The notes beneath the pieces are model-generated. The model ran no database searches and was not told where the DNA came from. It worked only from the letters and a program-made list of their open reading frames with translations. A stretch of DNA of 64,000 bases from Actinomycetes bacterium (GTDB taxonomy: Bacteria; Actinomycetota; Thermoleophilia; Solirubrobacterales; 70-9): contig BOKP01000003.1 in the NCBI GenBank assembly GCA_016861045.1, positions 62,001-126,000 of the forward strand, in the 5' to 3' direction. The translations under genes were made by a program, and so were the position numbers. The stretch's first letter is position 1; each line of letters starts with the position of its first letter. Below, one piece after another: positions 36,333 to 44,204 of this stretch.

Positions 36333-37073
36333 CTAAACCTCGTTGAAGAAGTTGATCCCGAGGTCGTCGAGGGCCTGCTGGGCCTCGAGGTTGAGGCGGG
36401 TGAGCTCGCCGGTGAAGACGAGCACGCCCATCGCGATCAGGATCAGGCCGCCGACCGCCATGATGGCCGCGTAGTGGCGCTTGATGAAGCCGAAGGCCGT
36501 CGTCATCCGGGCGAAGGCGATCGCCGTGAGCAGGAACGGGATCGCAAGGCCGAGCGAGTAGACGGCGAGCATCAGGCCGCCCTCGGCGACGGAGCCGGTC
36601 GAGCCGGCGAGGGCGAGGATCGCCGCCAGGGTGGGGCCGATGCATGGCGTCCAGGCGATCGCGAAAGCGGCGCCCGCGATCAGCGGACCGCCGCTGCCGG
36701 CGCGCTCGATCAGCGCCTCGACCCGCCACTCGCGGTTGAGGCGGACGACGAAGAGCTGGGCGACGAAGAGCACCCCCATCGCGATGATCAGGATGCCCGC
36801 GACCTTGTCGAGGGTGTCCTGGTTCTGGCGCAGGGTCCGGGTCAGGCCGACCGCGGTGAGCCCGAGGAGGATGAAGATCGTCGAGAAGCTGGCGATGAAG
36901 ACGAGGGCGGGGGGGACGACCCGACGCCAGCTCGCCCGATCGAGGTCGGCGGCGGCGACGCCGGTGACCGCCGACAGGTAGCCGGGGACCAGCGGCAGCA
37001 CGCACGGCGAGAAGAACGAGACGGCGCCCGCGAGCAGGGCGGTGATGAGGCCGACTCCGCCGATCTCGGGCAT
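36333..37073 (-). CDS. ccdA: Cytochrome c biogenesis/thiol-redox transport protein CcdA
   Basis: This 246-residue protein with about six membrane helices carries electrons from cytoplasmic thioredoxin across the membrane. The two redox cysteines are in FFSPCVLPLVPGYLSAVTG near residue 24 and AWTPCIGPTLAAILAL near residue 140, the paired PC-x-(L/G)-P motif of the family. A thioredoxin-like gene lies directly upstream, and a c-type cytochrome is at 59.2 kb, which could be a client. Confidence 0.92.
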   Translation of the reverse strand: MPEIGGVGLITALLAGAVSFFSPCVLPLVPGYLSAVTGVAAADLDRASWRRVVPPALVFIASFSTIFILLGLTAVGLTRTLRQNQDTLDKVAGILIIAMGVLFVAQLFVVRLNREWRVEALIERAGSGGPLIAGAAFAIAWTPCIGPTLAAILALAGSTGSVAEGGLMLAVYSLGLAIPFLLTAIAFARMTTAFGFIKRHYAAIMAVGGLILIAMGVLVFTGELTRLNLEAQQALDDLGINFFNEV

Positions 37074-37083
37074 CGCCGGGCGC

Positions 37084-37824
37084 TCAGGTGATCGCCAGGG
37101 ACAGCCGCCGGCGGTGCTCGCGGGCGAGCTCGCTCCCGGGCCCGAGCTCGGTGAAGATCGCGACCATCACCCGGCGCAGCAGGTCGATGCGCCCGGGGTC
37201 CCCGGCGGTCGCGATCTCGTCCTGGAGGAGCTCGAGGGCGCGGCCGTGATCGCCGTCGTCCCAGGCGACGAGCGCGGGAGCCGCCGCATCCTCGGCGTCG
37301 AGCTCGAGCCGGGCGAGCAGGCCGGAGGCGGTGAAGTCGTCCGGGAATCGCTCGAGCGCGACGCGGGCCTCGTCCCCCTCGCCGTTCGCGATCAGCAGCC
37401 GGGCGAGCTTGACCGCCGCGTCGAGCTGAGCGGGATCGAGCTCGAGCGCGCGGCGCAGCGACTCCTCGTCATCGGCCTCGGCCAGCCGGTCGGCCTCGGT
37501 GGGGACGATCCCGTCGAAGAAGGCCGCCACCTGGGCGGGCGGGATCGCCCCGGTGAACTCGGCGGCGACGCGTCCGTCCCGGAACGCCTTGACCGCGGGG
37601 ATCCCCTGGATCCCGAACCGCGCCGCCAGTCCCTGGTTGGAGTCGACGTCGACCTTGGCGAGATCGACGTCGCCGTCCCGCTTGGCGGCCTCGGCCTCGA
37701 GCGCGGGACCGAGCTGGCGGCAGGGGCCGCACCACGCGGCCCAGAAGTCGACCACGACCGGGACCTCGCGGGAGCGGTCGAGCACGTGCTGCTGGAAGCC
37801 GGCCTCGTCGACGTCGTGAACCAT
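37084..37824 (-). CDS. Thioredoxin-TPR protein (CnoX/YbbN-like)
   Basis: This 246-residue protein has an N-terminal thioredoxin domain with the active site WAAWCGPCRQLGP near residue 33 and the cis-Pro region GIQGIPAVKAFRDG, then a C-terminal TPR-like helical domain (about residues 115-246) as in CnoX/YbbN, a holdase that protects proteins from oxidation. It lies 10 bp before ccdA on the same strand, so the two are likely co-transcribed. The ATG at 37824 fits the family N-terminus; TAAGCT (37840-37835) ends 10 nt upstream. Confidence 0.88.
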   Translation of the reverse strand: MVHDVDEAGFQQHVLDRSREVPVVVDFWAAWCGPCRQLGPALEAEAAKRDGDVDLAKVDVDSNQGLAARFGIQGIPAVKAFRDGRVAAEFTGAIPPAQVAAFFDGIVPTEADRLAEADDEESLRRALELDPAQLDAAVKLARLLIANGEGDEARVALERFPDDFTASGLLARLELDAEDAAAPALVAWDDGDHGRALELLQDEIATAGDPGRIDLLRRVMVAIFTELGPGSELAREHRRRLSLAIT

Positions 37825-37905
37825 CGGTCCCGGAAGCTTAGAGAGCCGGGGGCCTCGTCCGGACGAGGAGCGCCCGAGGCTCGTCCGGGACGCTAGCCTG
37901 ATCGC

Positions 37906-38448
37906 GTGGAATCGCTTCGCGGGAAGCTCCTGGTCGCGTCGCCGGCGCTCGAGGACCCGAACTTCGTCCGCTCCGTCGTGCTGGTCACCGAGCACGGGGA
38001 GGAGGGGGCGATGGGGATCGTCCTCAACCGTCCCGCCGACACCGAGGTCGAGGAGGTCCTGCCGGAGCTCGCCGCGATCGCGGTGGCCGAGCCCGTCTTC
38101 GTCGGCGGGCCGGTGCAGCCGGAGTCGCTCGTCGTCCTCGGCGAGTTCAACGATCCCGACAAGGCCGCCTGGATCGTCGTCGCCGACGTCGGCCTCGTCT
38201 CCGCCGCCACCGAGCTCGAGGAGCTGCCGGACGCGGTGCGTCGGGGGCGGGTCTATGCCGGGTTCTCGGGCTGGGGGCCGGGCCAGCTCGAGGCCGAGCT
38301 CGAGGCCGAGGCCTGGTTCGTCGAGCCGCCGATCCCGCCCGAGCTCTTCCCCGACGACCCGGCGACGCTCTGGAGCGACGTGCTCGAGCGCAAGGGCGGC
38401 GAGTTCGCGCTGGTCGCGCGGATGCCCGAGGATCCGTCGCTCAACTGA
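37906..38448 (+). CDS. YqgE/AlgH family protein
   Basis: This 180-residue protein begins LRGKLLVASPALEDPNFVRSV and continues HGEEGAMGIVLNRP, the two signatures of the YqgE/AlgH (DUF179) family; VFVGGPVQPES and YAGFSGWGPGQLEAEL complete the fold. The molecular role of the family is not settled. The GTG start has a TAGCCT -10 (37894-37899) 6 nt upstream. It ends 7 bp from the converging sulfatase gene, with no visible terminator. Confidence 0.9.
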   Translation: MESLRGKLLVASPALEDPNFVRSVVLVTEHGEEGAMGIVLNRPADTEVEEVLPELAAIAVAEPVFVGGPVQPESLVVLGEFNDPDKAAWIVVADVGLVSAATELEELPDAVRRGRVYAGFSGWGPGQLEAELEAEAWFVEPPIPPELFPDDPATLWSDVLERKGGEFALVARMPEDPSLN

Positions 38449-38455
38449 ACCGGCC

Positions 38456-39901
38456 TCAGGGGCAGGCCGGCCCGCTGCAATCCGCGACCCGGTCGAGCGT
38501 CGCGCTCATCTCCGCGAACCGCCGCTTCTCGGCGCGTCCGTCGAGCCGCGGCTGCCCGTCCATCTCACCCGGGTCGACGTCCCAGTCGTAGTACTCGACG
38601 AACGGCTTGCGCGGATCATCCGTCCTCGTCTCGATCAGTGATCCCCGCTCGTCCTGCAGCGCCTTCCACTTGACCGCCTCGGTCAGCAGCCACTCGCGGT
38701 CGTTGCCGGGGTCGAACAGGGATCTCCCGTCGACCTCGTAGCCGGGGTCGATCCCGGCTACGTCGTAGAAGGTGGGGGCGAAGTCGACGTTGGCGACCAA
38801 GCGGGTGTCGAGGCGCCCGCTCATGCCGAGCTCCGCGGGCCAGCGCATGTACATCGGGACGTTGGTCGCCTCCCGGTAGGGGAAGATCTTCCCGAGGACG
38901 CCGTGGGCGCCGAAGAGGAAGCCGTTGTCGGAGACGAAGATCGCCAGCGTGTCGCGGTCCTCGCCGGCCGCCTCCAGCGTCCGGAACACCTTGGCGACGG
39001 CATCGTCGGCGGAGAGCAGCGTCTGCTGGTACTTCTCGAACCGCCGGGTCATGTAACCCAGGGTCTTGTCGTGGCGCTTCTCGCGCAGGTAGCGGGGCTT
39101 GTCGGACAGGTCGGTCTCGTTGAACGAGATCGGCGGCCGGAACCGCGGCACCGGCGCGTTCCCGTACTTCCGATCGGCGACGAGCGGCGTGTGCGGGGAG
39201 CGCAGCGACAGCGTCATCATCCAGGGCTGGTCGTCGGCGTCCTCGCGCTCCTTGACGAAGCGCGAGCCGCGGCGGGCGGTGAGCATGTCGGCCTTGGAGC
39301 GGCGCTTGCGGTCGTGCTCGTAGCCGTTGTAGTCGTCGCGGAAGACGTCGAAGCCGGCGTCGCCCTCGTCGCCCGGCTGCCAGCCGTTCAGGTACTTGCC
39401 GAACTGGCCCGTGTAGTAGCCGGCCTCCTGCAGCCGCGCCGGGAAGGTGTTCTCCGGCAGGTAGGTCCTGCCGAACTGCCGCGACGGGTCGTTGGTGAAT
39501 ATCCCGTGGTTGTGGGCGTACAGCCCCGAGTACATCGTCGCCCGCGCCGGGCAGCAGAGCGGCGTCGTCACGTAGCCGTTGTTGAACTCGACGCCCTGGC
39601 GCTTGAACAGCTTGAGCGTCTGCGGCATTGCCCGCATCGACGTCCTCTCCTGGTCGTCGGTGATGATCAGGAGGATGTTCGGCCTCGTCCCGGTGACGTC
39701 GCCGACGGCCGGCCGGCCGGCCGCGTGGGGACCGACGAGGGCCACCTCGGGACGGTCGACGGTGATCTCGCGCTCGGCGATGCCGCGCGCCGACCCGAAC
39801 ACCGCCAGGGCGGCGGCGAGGGCGGCGGCGAGCAGCGCCACGGCGGCGGACTTTCCCCACGGGACGGCGGGCATCTCCAGCCTCTTATACAGGTCGCTCA
39901 C
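38456..39901 (-). CDS. Membrane-anchored type I sulfatase
   Basis: This 481-residue protein has an N-terminal membrane segment (AAVALLAAALAAALAVF) and an extracytoplasmic sulfatase domain: PNILLIITDDQE with metal-binding aspartates, and TPLCCPARATMYSG holding the C-x-P-x-R motif whose Cys must become formylglycine. FVSDNGFLFGAHG gives further metal ligands. It resembles N-acetylglucosamine-6-sulfatase/choline-sulfatase-like enzymes; substrate unknown. The start is the GTG at 39901, with AAGAGGA 5 nt before it; an internal ATG at 39874 preceded by TATAAG is an alternative. Confidence 0.85.
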   Translation of the reverse strand: MSDLYKRLEMPAVPWGKSAAVALLAAALAAALAVFGSARGIAEREITVDRPEVALVGPHAAGRPAVGDVTGTRPNILLIITDDQERTSMRAMPQTLKLFKRQGVEFNNGYVTTPLCCPARATMYSGLYAHNHGIFTNDPSRQFGRTYLPENTFPARLQEAGYYTGQFGKYLNGWQPGDEGDAGFDVFRDDYNGYEHDRKRRSKADMLTARRGSRFVKEREDADDQPWMMTLSLRSPHTPLVADRKYGNAPVPRFRPPISFNETDLSDKPRYLREKRHDKTLGYMTRRFEKYQQTLLSADDAVAKVFRTLEAAGEDRDTLAIFVSDNGFLFGAHGVLGKIFPYREATNVPMYMRWPAELGMSGRLDTRLVANVDFAPTFYDVAGIDPGYEVDGRSLFDPGNDREWLLTEAVKWKALQDERGSLIETRTDDPRKPFVEYYDWDVDPGEMDGQPRLDGRAEKRRFAEMSATLDRVADCSGPACP

Positions 39902-40246
39902 GAAATCCTCTTGAATCGTTCATAAATGTCCCCGGATCCGGGGCCGGCGGGAGTGCGCGGGCGTCGCGGCGGCGGTTCGAGCGCGGTCCCGACAACGGGA
40001 ACCCGCGCCGGCGGCCGTTGTTGCGACCGGCCCCTCGGGCGCCTGGTCGCGGTGTCCCGCGGGCGCGGCGGAGCGGATCGGGCCGGTCGCGTCGCCCGGT
40101 GGGCCTCCGACGGCGCCAGCGGCGCGGTGGACGCCGGGCGCGGGATCGCCGGGCGATGCCCGCCCGGCGGGTCCTCAGCGCACCGTTGCGCGCAGCCGGT
40201 CTACATAACCTCGATTATCGTGCGTTCGACCGGAATCGGAAGCCGC
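39902..40246. other. 345-bp intergenic region upstream of the sulfatase
   Basis: No credible gene is visible; the frames crossing it are Arg/Gly-rich. An AT-richer patch at about 40201-40222 contains GATAAT on the minus strand (40219-40214), which could be the -10 of a distant sulfatase promoter with a leader near 300 nt; a nearer candidate is TATGAA (39924-39919), only about 18 nt before the GTG. Confidence 0.4.
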
Positions 40247-40681
40247 TCAATCGGTTTCGACCCCGGTCAGCTCCCCGCTCCCGATGTCGAGGACGAAGCC
40301 GCGGACCGCGCCGGACTCGAGCGCCGGATCGGCGGCGATCGCGGCGATCCCGGCGCGAACCGAGCCCGCCAGCGAGTCGAACCCGCCGGGGCTCCAATCG
40401 GGACGTACGCCGGTCTCGGCCTCGATCCCGGCGAGGAACGCCTCGTCGTCGAGGCCGAGGACCCCGCAGCCGGTGTGCGCGACGACCCAGATCTCGGCCG
40501 TGCCGAGCGCGCGCTGGGAGAGCGCCAGCGAGCGCCTCACGTCGGCGGTCACGAGCGCGCCGGCGTTGCGGATCACGTGCGCGTCGCCGAGCTCGAGCCC
40601 GGCCGCGGCGAGCGGGTCGATCCTGCAGTCCATGCAGGTGACGAGCGCAAGGCGTCGGCGCGGGTGCTGCGGCAGGTCCAC
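40247..40681 (-). CDS. Beta-carbonic anhydrase-like protein (short form)
   Basis: This 144-residue protein has the beta-carbonic anhydrase zinc ligands: Cys and Asp-Arg pair in CMDCRIDPLAAAGLE near residue 16, and His and Cys in VAHTGCGVL near residue 68; RNAGALVTADVRRSL is also conserved. It resembles small actinobacterial forms such as Rv1284. The family interconverts CO2 and bicarbonate. The GTG start has a TAGGGT -10 (40693-40688) 6 nt upstream. It is divergent from the membrane protein at 40822 across 140 bp containing a tandem repeat. Confidence 0.85.
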   Translation of the reverse strand: MDLPQHPRRRLALVTCMDCRIDPLAAAGLELGDAHVIRNAGALVTADVRRSLALSQRALGTAEIWVVAHTGCGVLGLDDEAFLAGIEAETGVRPDWSPGGFDSLAGSVRAGIAAIAADPALESGAVRGFVLDIGSGELTGVETD

Positions 40682-40729
40682 CGCGCCACCCTAGCCGCCC
40701 CGCCCCGCCCGGCGGCCTCGCGGCGGCCC

Positions 40730-40781
40730 GGTCCGGCGTTTTCAGCGGGATCGGCGGTCCGGCGTTTTCAGCGGGATCGGC
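40730..40781. repeat. Two tandem 26-bp repeats in a divergent promoter region
   Basis: Positions 40730-40755 and 40756-40781 are identical 26-bp units, each containing GGCGTTTTCAGCGGGATC. They sit between the -10 of the carbonic anhydrase gene (40688-40693) and that of the membrane protein gene (40809-40814). The 26-bp period, about 2.5 helical turns, suggests a duplicated regulator site, or simple duplication. Confidence 0.8.
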
Positions 40782-40821
40782 GGCGTTGCACGCCGACCCG
40801 ATTCCGGGTAGCGTCGCCGGA

Positions 40822-41571
40822 ATGGAAGGAACACCTGCACCACCCCCAGCCCCCGCCCCCCAACCGCCTGCGGCGAGGCCGAGCCAGATCTCGGTCGGCC
40901 AGGTCCTGAGCGACGCCTTCGGCACCTACTCGTCGAACCTCGGCGTCCTCGTCGGGACCGGCATCGCGGTCGCGATCGCCTTCGGGATCGTGATCGGCCT
41001 CCTCAACGACGCCGGCGGCGTCGTCATGCAGTTCCTCGCCTGGGTCGTGCAGCTGATCGCCGCCGCGGTCTACACCGGGTTCGTCGTCCGGCTCGTCCAG
41101 GACACCCGCGACGGCCGCCGCGATGCGACGGTGGGCGACCTCTTCAGCGCCGCCGCACCCGCCATCGGCAGCCTGATCATCTGGGCGATCGCCTCCGGGA
41201 TCGGGATCGGGATCGGCTTCGTCCTGCTGATCGTCCCGGGCCTGATCCTGATGACGCTGTGGTCGGTTGGCTCGCCGGCGATCGTCGTCGAGGGAATCGG
41301 CCCGTTCGCGGCCTTCGGGCGCAGCTACGACCTCGTCCGCGGCCAGGCCTGGACCGTGTTCGGGGTCATCGTCTGCGTCTTCCTGATCATGTTCGCCGCG
41401 TCGCTGATCGCCGGACTGATCGGCGCCGCGATCGGCGGCGTCGCCGGCGCGGTCATCGTCGGGATCGTCGTCCTGGCGCTGTTCATGCCCGTCTCGGCGC
41501 TCGTCGCGAGCACGCTCTACTTCGAGCTCGCCGGCGACGACGCGGGGGGCCGGGCGCAGCCCGCCGTCTGA
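40822..41571 (+). CDS. Multi-pass membrane protein of unknown function
   Basis: This 249-residue protein has a Pro/Ala-rich cytosolic head, then ISVGQVLSDAFGTYSSNLGVLVGTG leading into about six hydrophobic segments with many Gly and Ile residues (GIGIGIGFVLLIVPGLILMTLW). It resembles the actinobacterial glycerophosphoryl diester phosphodiesterase membrane-domain/DUF975-like proteins, without an enzymatic domain. The ATG at 40822 has a TAGCGT -10 (40809-40814) 7 nt upstream; an in-frame ATG at 40786 lies before that -10 and is rejected. Confidence 0.72.
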   Translation: MEGTPAPPPAPAPQPPAARPSQISVGQVLSDAFGTYSSNLGVLVGTGIAVAIAFGIVIGLLNDAGGVVMQFLAWVVQLIAAAVYTGFVVRLVQDTRDGRRDATVGDLFSAAAPAIGSLIIWAIASGIGIGIGFVLLIVPGLILMTLWSVGSPAIVVEGIGPFAAFGRSYDLVRGQAWTVFGVIVCVFLIMFAASLIAGLIGAAIGGVAGAVIVGIVVLALFMPVSALVASTLYFELAGDDAGGRAQPAV

Positions 41572-41645
41572 GCGGACCGGTAACGCGTTCGGGCGCGAGG
41601 GGGATCGGCGCCCGCCGGTCCCCCCCGCTGCTGTTGGATGGGAGC

Positions 41646-42260
41646 GTGAGCCGCGTCGACTTCGACCCCGCCGCGCATCCGGGCGGCATCTACCGCCTGC
41701 TCACCGCGGTCGTCGTGCCGCGCCCGATCGCCTGGGTCTCGACCCGCTCCGCCGACGGCGTCGACAACCTGGCGCCGCACTCCTTCTTCACGGTCTCCTG
41801 CGCGGATCCGCCGATCGTGCAGTTCACCTCGATCGGGCGCAAGGACTCGCTCGCCAACGCCGTCGCGACCGGGGAGCTCGTCGTCAACCTCGCGCCCGAG
41901 CACCTGATCGAGGAAGTGAACGCGACCGCCGTCGATTTCCCCCCCGGCTGCGACGAGTTCGCCGAGGTCGGCCTCGACCGCGAGCCCAGCGTCGTCGTGG
42001 CGCCGCCGCGGGTCGCCGCCTCGCCGGTCGCGATCGAGTGCGTCCTCCACGACACCAAGGACCTTGGCGCCTCCGTCGTCGTCTTCGGCCGCGTCGTCCT
42101 GCTCAGCGTCGCCGCCGAGGCGATCGTCGACGGCCACCCGGCGATCGAGCGGCTGCGACCGCTGGCGCGCCTCGGGCGCCGGCAGTGGAGCACGATCGGG
42201 GAGGTCAGGGAGATCGGCAGGATCGGCTACGAGGACTGGAGGCGGCGCCGCGACCGCTGA
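41646..42260 (+). CDS. Flavin reductase-like (FMN-binding split barrel) protein
   Basis: This 204-residue protein belongs to the flavin-reductase/DIM6-NTAB family: YRLLTAVVVPRPIAWVSTRSADG at the N-terminus, NLAPHSFFTVSCADPP and GRKDSLANAVATGELVVNL bind FMN. Members reduce flavins or act with monooxygenases. No partner monooxygenase is adjacent. The GTG start has only a weak -10-like TTGGAT (41634-41639) 6 nt before it; the frame further upstream overlaps the membrane protein gene. Confidence 0.85.
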   Translation: MSRVDFDPAAHPGGIYRLLTAVVVPRPIAWVSTRSADGVDNLAPHSFFTVSCADPPIVQFTSIGRKDSLANAVATGELVVNLAPEHLIEEVNATAVDFPPGCDEFAEVGLDREPSVVVAPPRVAASPVAIECVLHDTKDLGASVVVFGRVVLLSVAAEAIVDGHPAIERLRPLARLGRRQWSTIGEVREIGRIGYEDWRRRRDR

Positions 42261-42277
42261 GCGGCGGGGTCGATCGC

Positions 42278-42598
42278 CTAGCGGCCGAGGAGCCGGCCGA
42301 GCAGGCCGCCGCCGGCCCCGCCGCCGATGCCGCGGTTGATCGCGTGGGCGCGCTCGGGCAGCTCGGCGGCGGTGATCGCGAGGGTCACGCCGCGCTCGAA
42401 GGTCCGGGCGACCTCGGGAGCGTCGACGAAGCGCAGCGTCCCCTCGGTGTCGACGATCTCGAACCCGTCGAGGATGTGCTCGGCGTAGTTGTCCTCGACC
42501 CGGCGCACCTCGCCGACCCGCACGTCCTCGCTGTCGTAGACCGGCGTTCCGCGGCTGACCGCCGTGTAGTGGATCGGGCTGCCGTGGTCCGCGCTCAC
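42278..42598 (-). CDS. PRC-barrel-like small protein
   Basis: This 106-residue protein contains TPVYDSEDVRVGEVRRVEDNYAEHILDGFEI (here spanning about residues 18-48), a pattern like PRC-barrel/DUF2171 proteins that bind surfaces or partner proteins. The C-terminus is Gly/Leu-rich. The start is the GTG at 42598, with a TATCCT -10 (42611-42606) 7 nt upstream; the longer frame overlaps the hydrolase gene. It is convergent with the flavin reductase gene. Confidence 0.68.
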   Translation of the reverse strand: MSADHGSPIHYTAVSRGTPVYDSEDVRVGEVRRVEDNYAEHILDGFEIVDTEGTLRFVDAPEVARTFERGVTLAITAAELPERAHAINRGIGGGAGGGLLGRLLGR

Positions 42599-42633
42599 CG
42601 GGCAGAGGATACGGGCCGGCCGCAGCCGGCCGC

Positions 42634-43455
42634 TCAGGCGAGGCCCGCGGCGAAGCGGGCGATCTCGCGCGACAGGCGCCCGCCCTGCCAGGCGAGCGGG
42701 CTCTCCCCCTCCCCCTCCCTCTCGCCGATCAGGGTCGCCTCGGGCAGCGCCTCCGCCCACGCGACCGCGACCGCGCGGGGATGGCCGGGATCGGCCTCGT
42801 CGCCGCTGGCGACGACGAGGGCGGGCAGCCGCAGCGACTCGAGCTCGGCGAGCCCGTCGAAGGGGACCGAGCGCGGCACCTCGCGGAGCGCCCGCGCGAC
42901 GGCCGCGAGGTCGCGGTGGCGGGCCATCCGCTCGCGCGCGATGCGGACCAGGGTGTCGCGCCAGGCCGGATCCGTCCCCGCCCCGTAGGCGGCGATGAAG
43001 CCCTCGATCCCGCCTTCCTCGAGGCCGGTCGCGAGCCGGTCCCAGCCCGCGAGCGTCTCGGCGGTCAGCGGCACGCCGACGCTCGCGGGACCGATCAGCA
43101 CGGTCCCGGCCCAGCGCGACGGGTCGCGCAAGGCAAGCGCGGCGATCGTGTGGGCGCCCATCGAGGAGCCGGCGAGGATCGGCCGCTCGAGCCCGGCCGC
43201 CGCCACGACGGCGGCGAGGTCGTCGGCGAGCTGATCGTATCCGTAGCTCCCGGTTGCCCCTGCATCGCTCTCCCCGTGCCCGCGCGCGTCGTAGCGGACG
43301 ACCTCGTGGCCGGCGCGGGCAAGCGCCCGCGAGCCGTGGACGACGAGGTCGCGGTGGGCGGTGAGGCCGTGGGCGAGGACGACCCCCGGGCCCGAGCCTT
43401 CGCGCTCGCCGCGCACGACGACGCCGGCGCTCGCCGCCTCCAGCGCGGTGCTCAA
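42634..43455 (-). CDS. Alpha/beta hydrolase
   Basis: This 273-residue protein has the oxyanion segment VVLAHGLTAHRD, the nucleophile elbow LAGSSMGAHT (Ser near residue 97), YDARGHGESD, an Asp region VVASGDEADPGHPRA and an Ala-rich end. The general-base His could be the H of DPGHPRA, though the usual late His is not clear. Substrate unknown. The start is a TTG at 43455 without a clear ribosome site, 46 bp after the cyclophilin gene on the same strand, so read-through is likely. Confidence 0.8.
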   Translation of the reverse strand: MSTALEAASAGVVVRGEREGSGPGVVLAHGLTAHRDLVVHGSRALARAGHEVVRYDARGHGESDAGATGSYGYDQLADDLAAVVAAAGLERPILAGSSMGAHTIAALALRDPSRWAGTVLIGPASVGVPLTAETLAGWDRLATGLEEGGIEGFIAAYGAGTDPAWRDTLVRIARERMARHRDLAAVARALREVPRSVPFDGLAELESLRLPALVVASGDEADPGHPRAVAVAWAEALPEATLIGEREGEGESPLAWQGGRLSREIARFAAGLA

Positions 43456-43501
43456 GCCGCCGCGTGGGCGCGCTCGATCGCTCCGGGGCGCGGCGCGGCC
43501 A

Positions 43502-44170
43502 TCAGCCCTCCGGCCGCGCCGACTCGATCACGACGGTCTGCGTCGGCGGGCCGTCGGCTCCCGGCGTCCCGAGCGCGTCGATCGCGTCGACGGTCTCCAT
43601 CCCCTCGCTCACCTCGCCGACCAGGGCGTAGTCGGGCGGCAGCCCCGCGTCGGCGCCGGTGACCACGTAGAACTGGCTGCCCGAGCGGCCCGGCGGCTCG
43701 ACCTCGCTCTTCGCCATCGCCACGACCCCACGCGTGTAGGAGAGGTCCGCCGGCGGCTTCTCGTCGACGTGGTAGCCGGGCCCGCCGGTCCCCGCCCGCT
43801 CGGGGTCCGAGCCGAGCGGGTCGCCGCCCTGGATCACGAAGCCCGGCACGACGCGGTGGAAGACGGTGCCGTCGAAGAAGCCGTTCGCGGCCAGGTACTG
43901 GAAGGAGGCGGCGGTCTTCGGCGCGCGGTCGTCGAAGCTGACCGTGAAGCTGCCGCAGCTCGTGTCGAAGACGACGCCGGCGGCCGTCGGGGCGTCGTCC
44001 TTCGGCCGCGGCAGCTCCGCGTCCTGCTTCGGCGGCGGCGCCTGCACCTCCTCGCACGGCCCGGCGGCGCTCGTCGCCGCATCGGTCGCCGGCCCATCGC
44101 CGCCGCAGGCGCCGATCACGAGCGCGCAGGCGAGCGCGAGGGCGGCCGTGATGGCGGGCCGGTCGAGCAC
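43502..44170 (-). CDS. Lipoprotein cyclophilin-type peptidyl-prolyl isomerase
   Basis: This 222-residue protein has a lipoprotein signal ending in a lipobox (LVIGAC) near residue 22, a Pro-rich spacer, and a cyclophilin domain from about residue 65: FFDGTVFHRVVPGFVIQGGDP carries catalytic Arg and Phe, and GSQFYVVT is the usual Gln-Phe-Phe site. It should act in folding outside the membrane. The GTG start has a TAGGCT -10 (44183-44178) 7 nt upstream. It is divergent from the methyltransferase operon over 34 bp. Confidence 0.88.
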   Translation of the reverse strand: MLDRPAITAALALACALVIGACGGDGPATDAATSAAGPCEEVQAPPPKQDAELPRPKDDAPTAAGVVFDTSCGSFTVSFDDRAPKTAASFQYLAANGFFDGTVFHRVVPGFVIQGGDPLGSDPERAGTGGPGYHVDEKPPADLSYTRGVVAMAKSEVEPPGRSGSQFYVVTGADAGLPPDYALVGEVSEGMETVDAIDALGTPGADGPPTQTVVIESARPEG

Positions 44171-44177
44171 GCGCGGC

Positions 44178-44198
44178 AGCCTAGCGGGTTGCGATCAT
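44178..44198. promoter_or_regulatory. Back-to-back -10 elements of two divergent leaderless genes
   Basis: TAGGCT on the minus strand (44183-44178) serves the cyclophilin gene and GATCAT on the plus strand (44193-44198) serves the methyltransferase operon. Only 9 bp separate the two hexamers, so polymerases could not occupy both at once. Confidence 0.5.
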
Positions 44199-44204
44199 GC
44201 CATC

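Noticed and set aside
36159-37091. 310-codon plus-strand frame opposite ccdA
   Set aside because: Antisense to ccdA with its two PC motifs and membrane helices; translated product is a charged shadow.
39926-40909. 327-codon plus-strand frame across the sulfatase upstream region
   Set aside because: It runs through the antisense of the carbonic anhydrase gene and into the membrane protein gene in another frame; composition is low-complexity.
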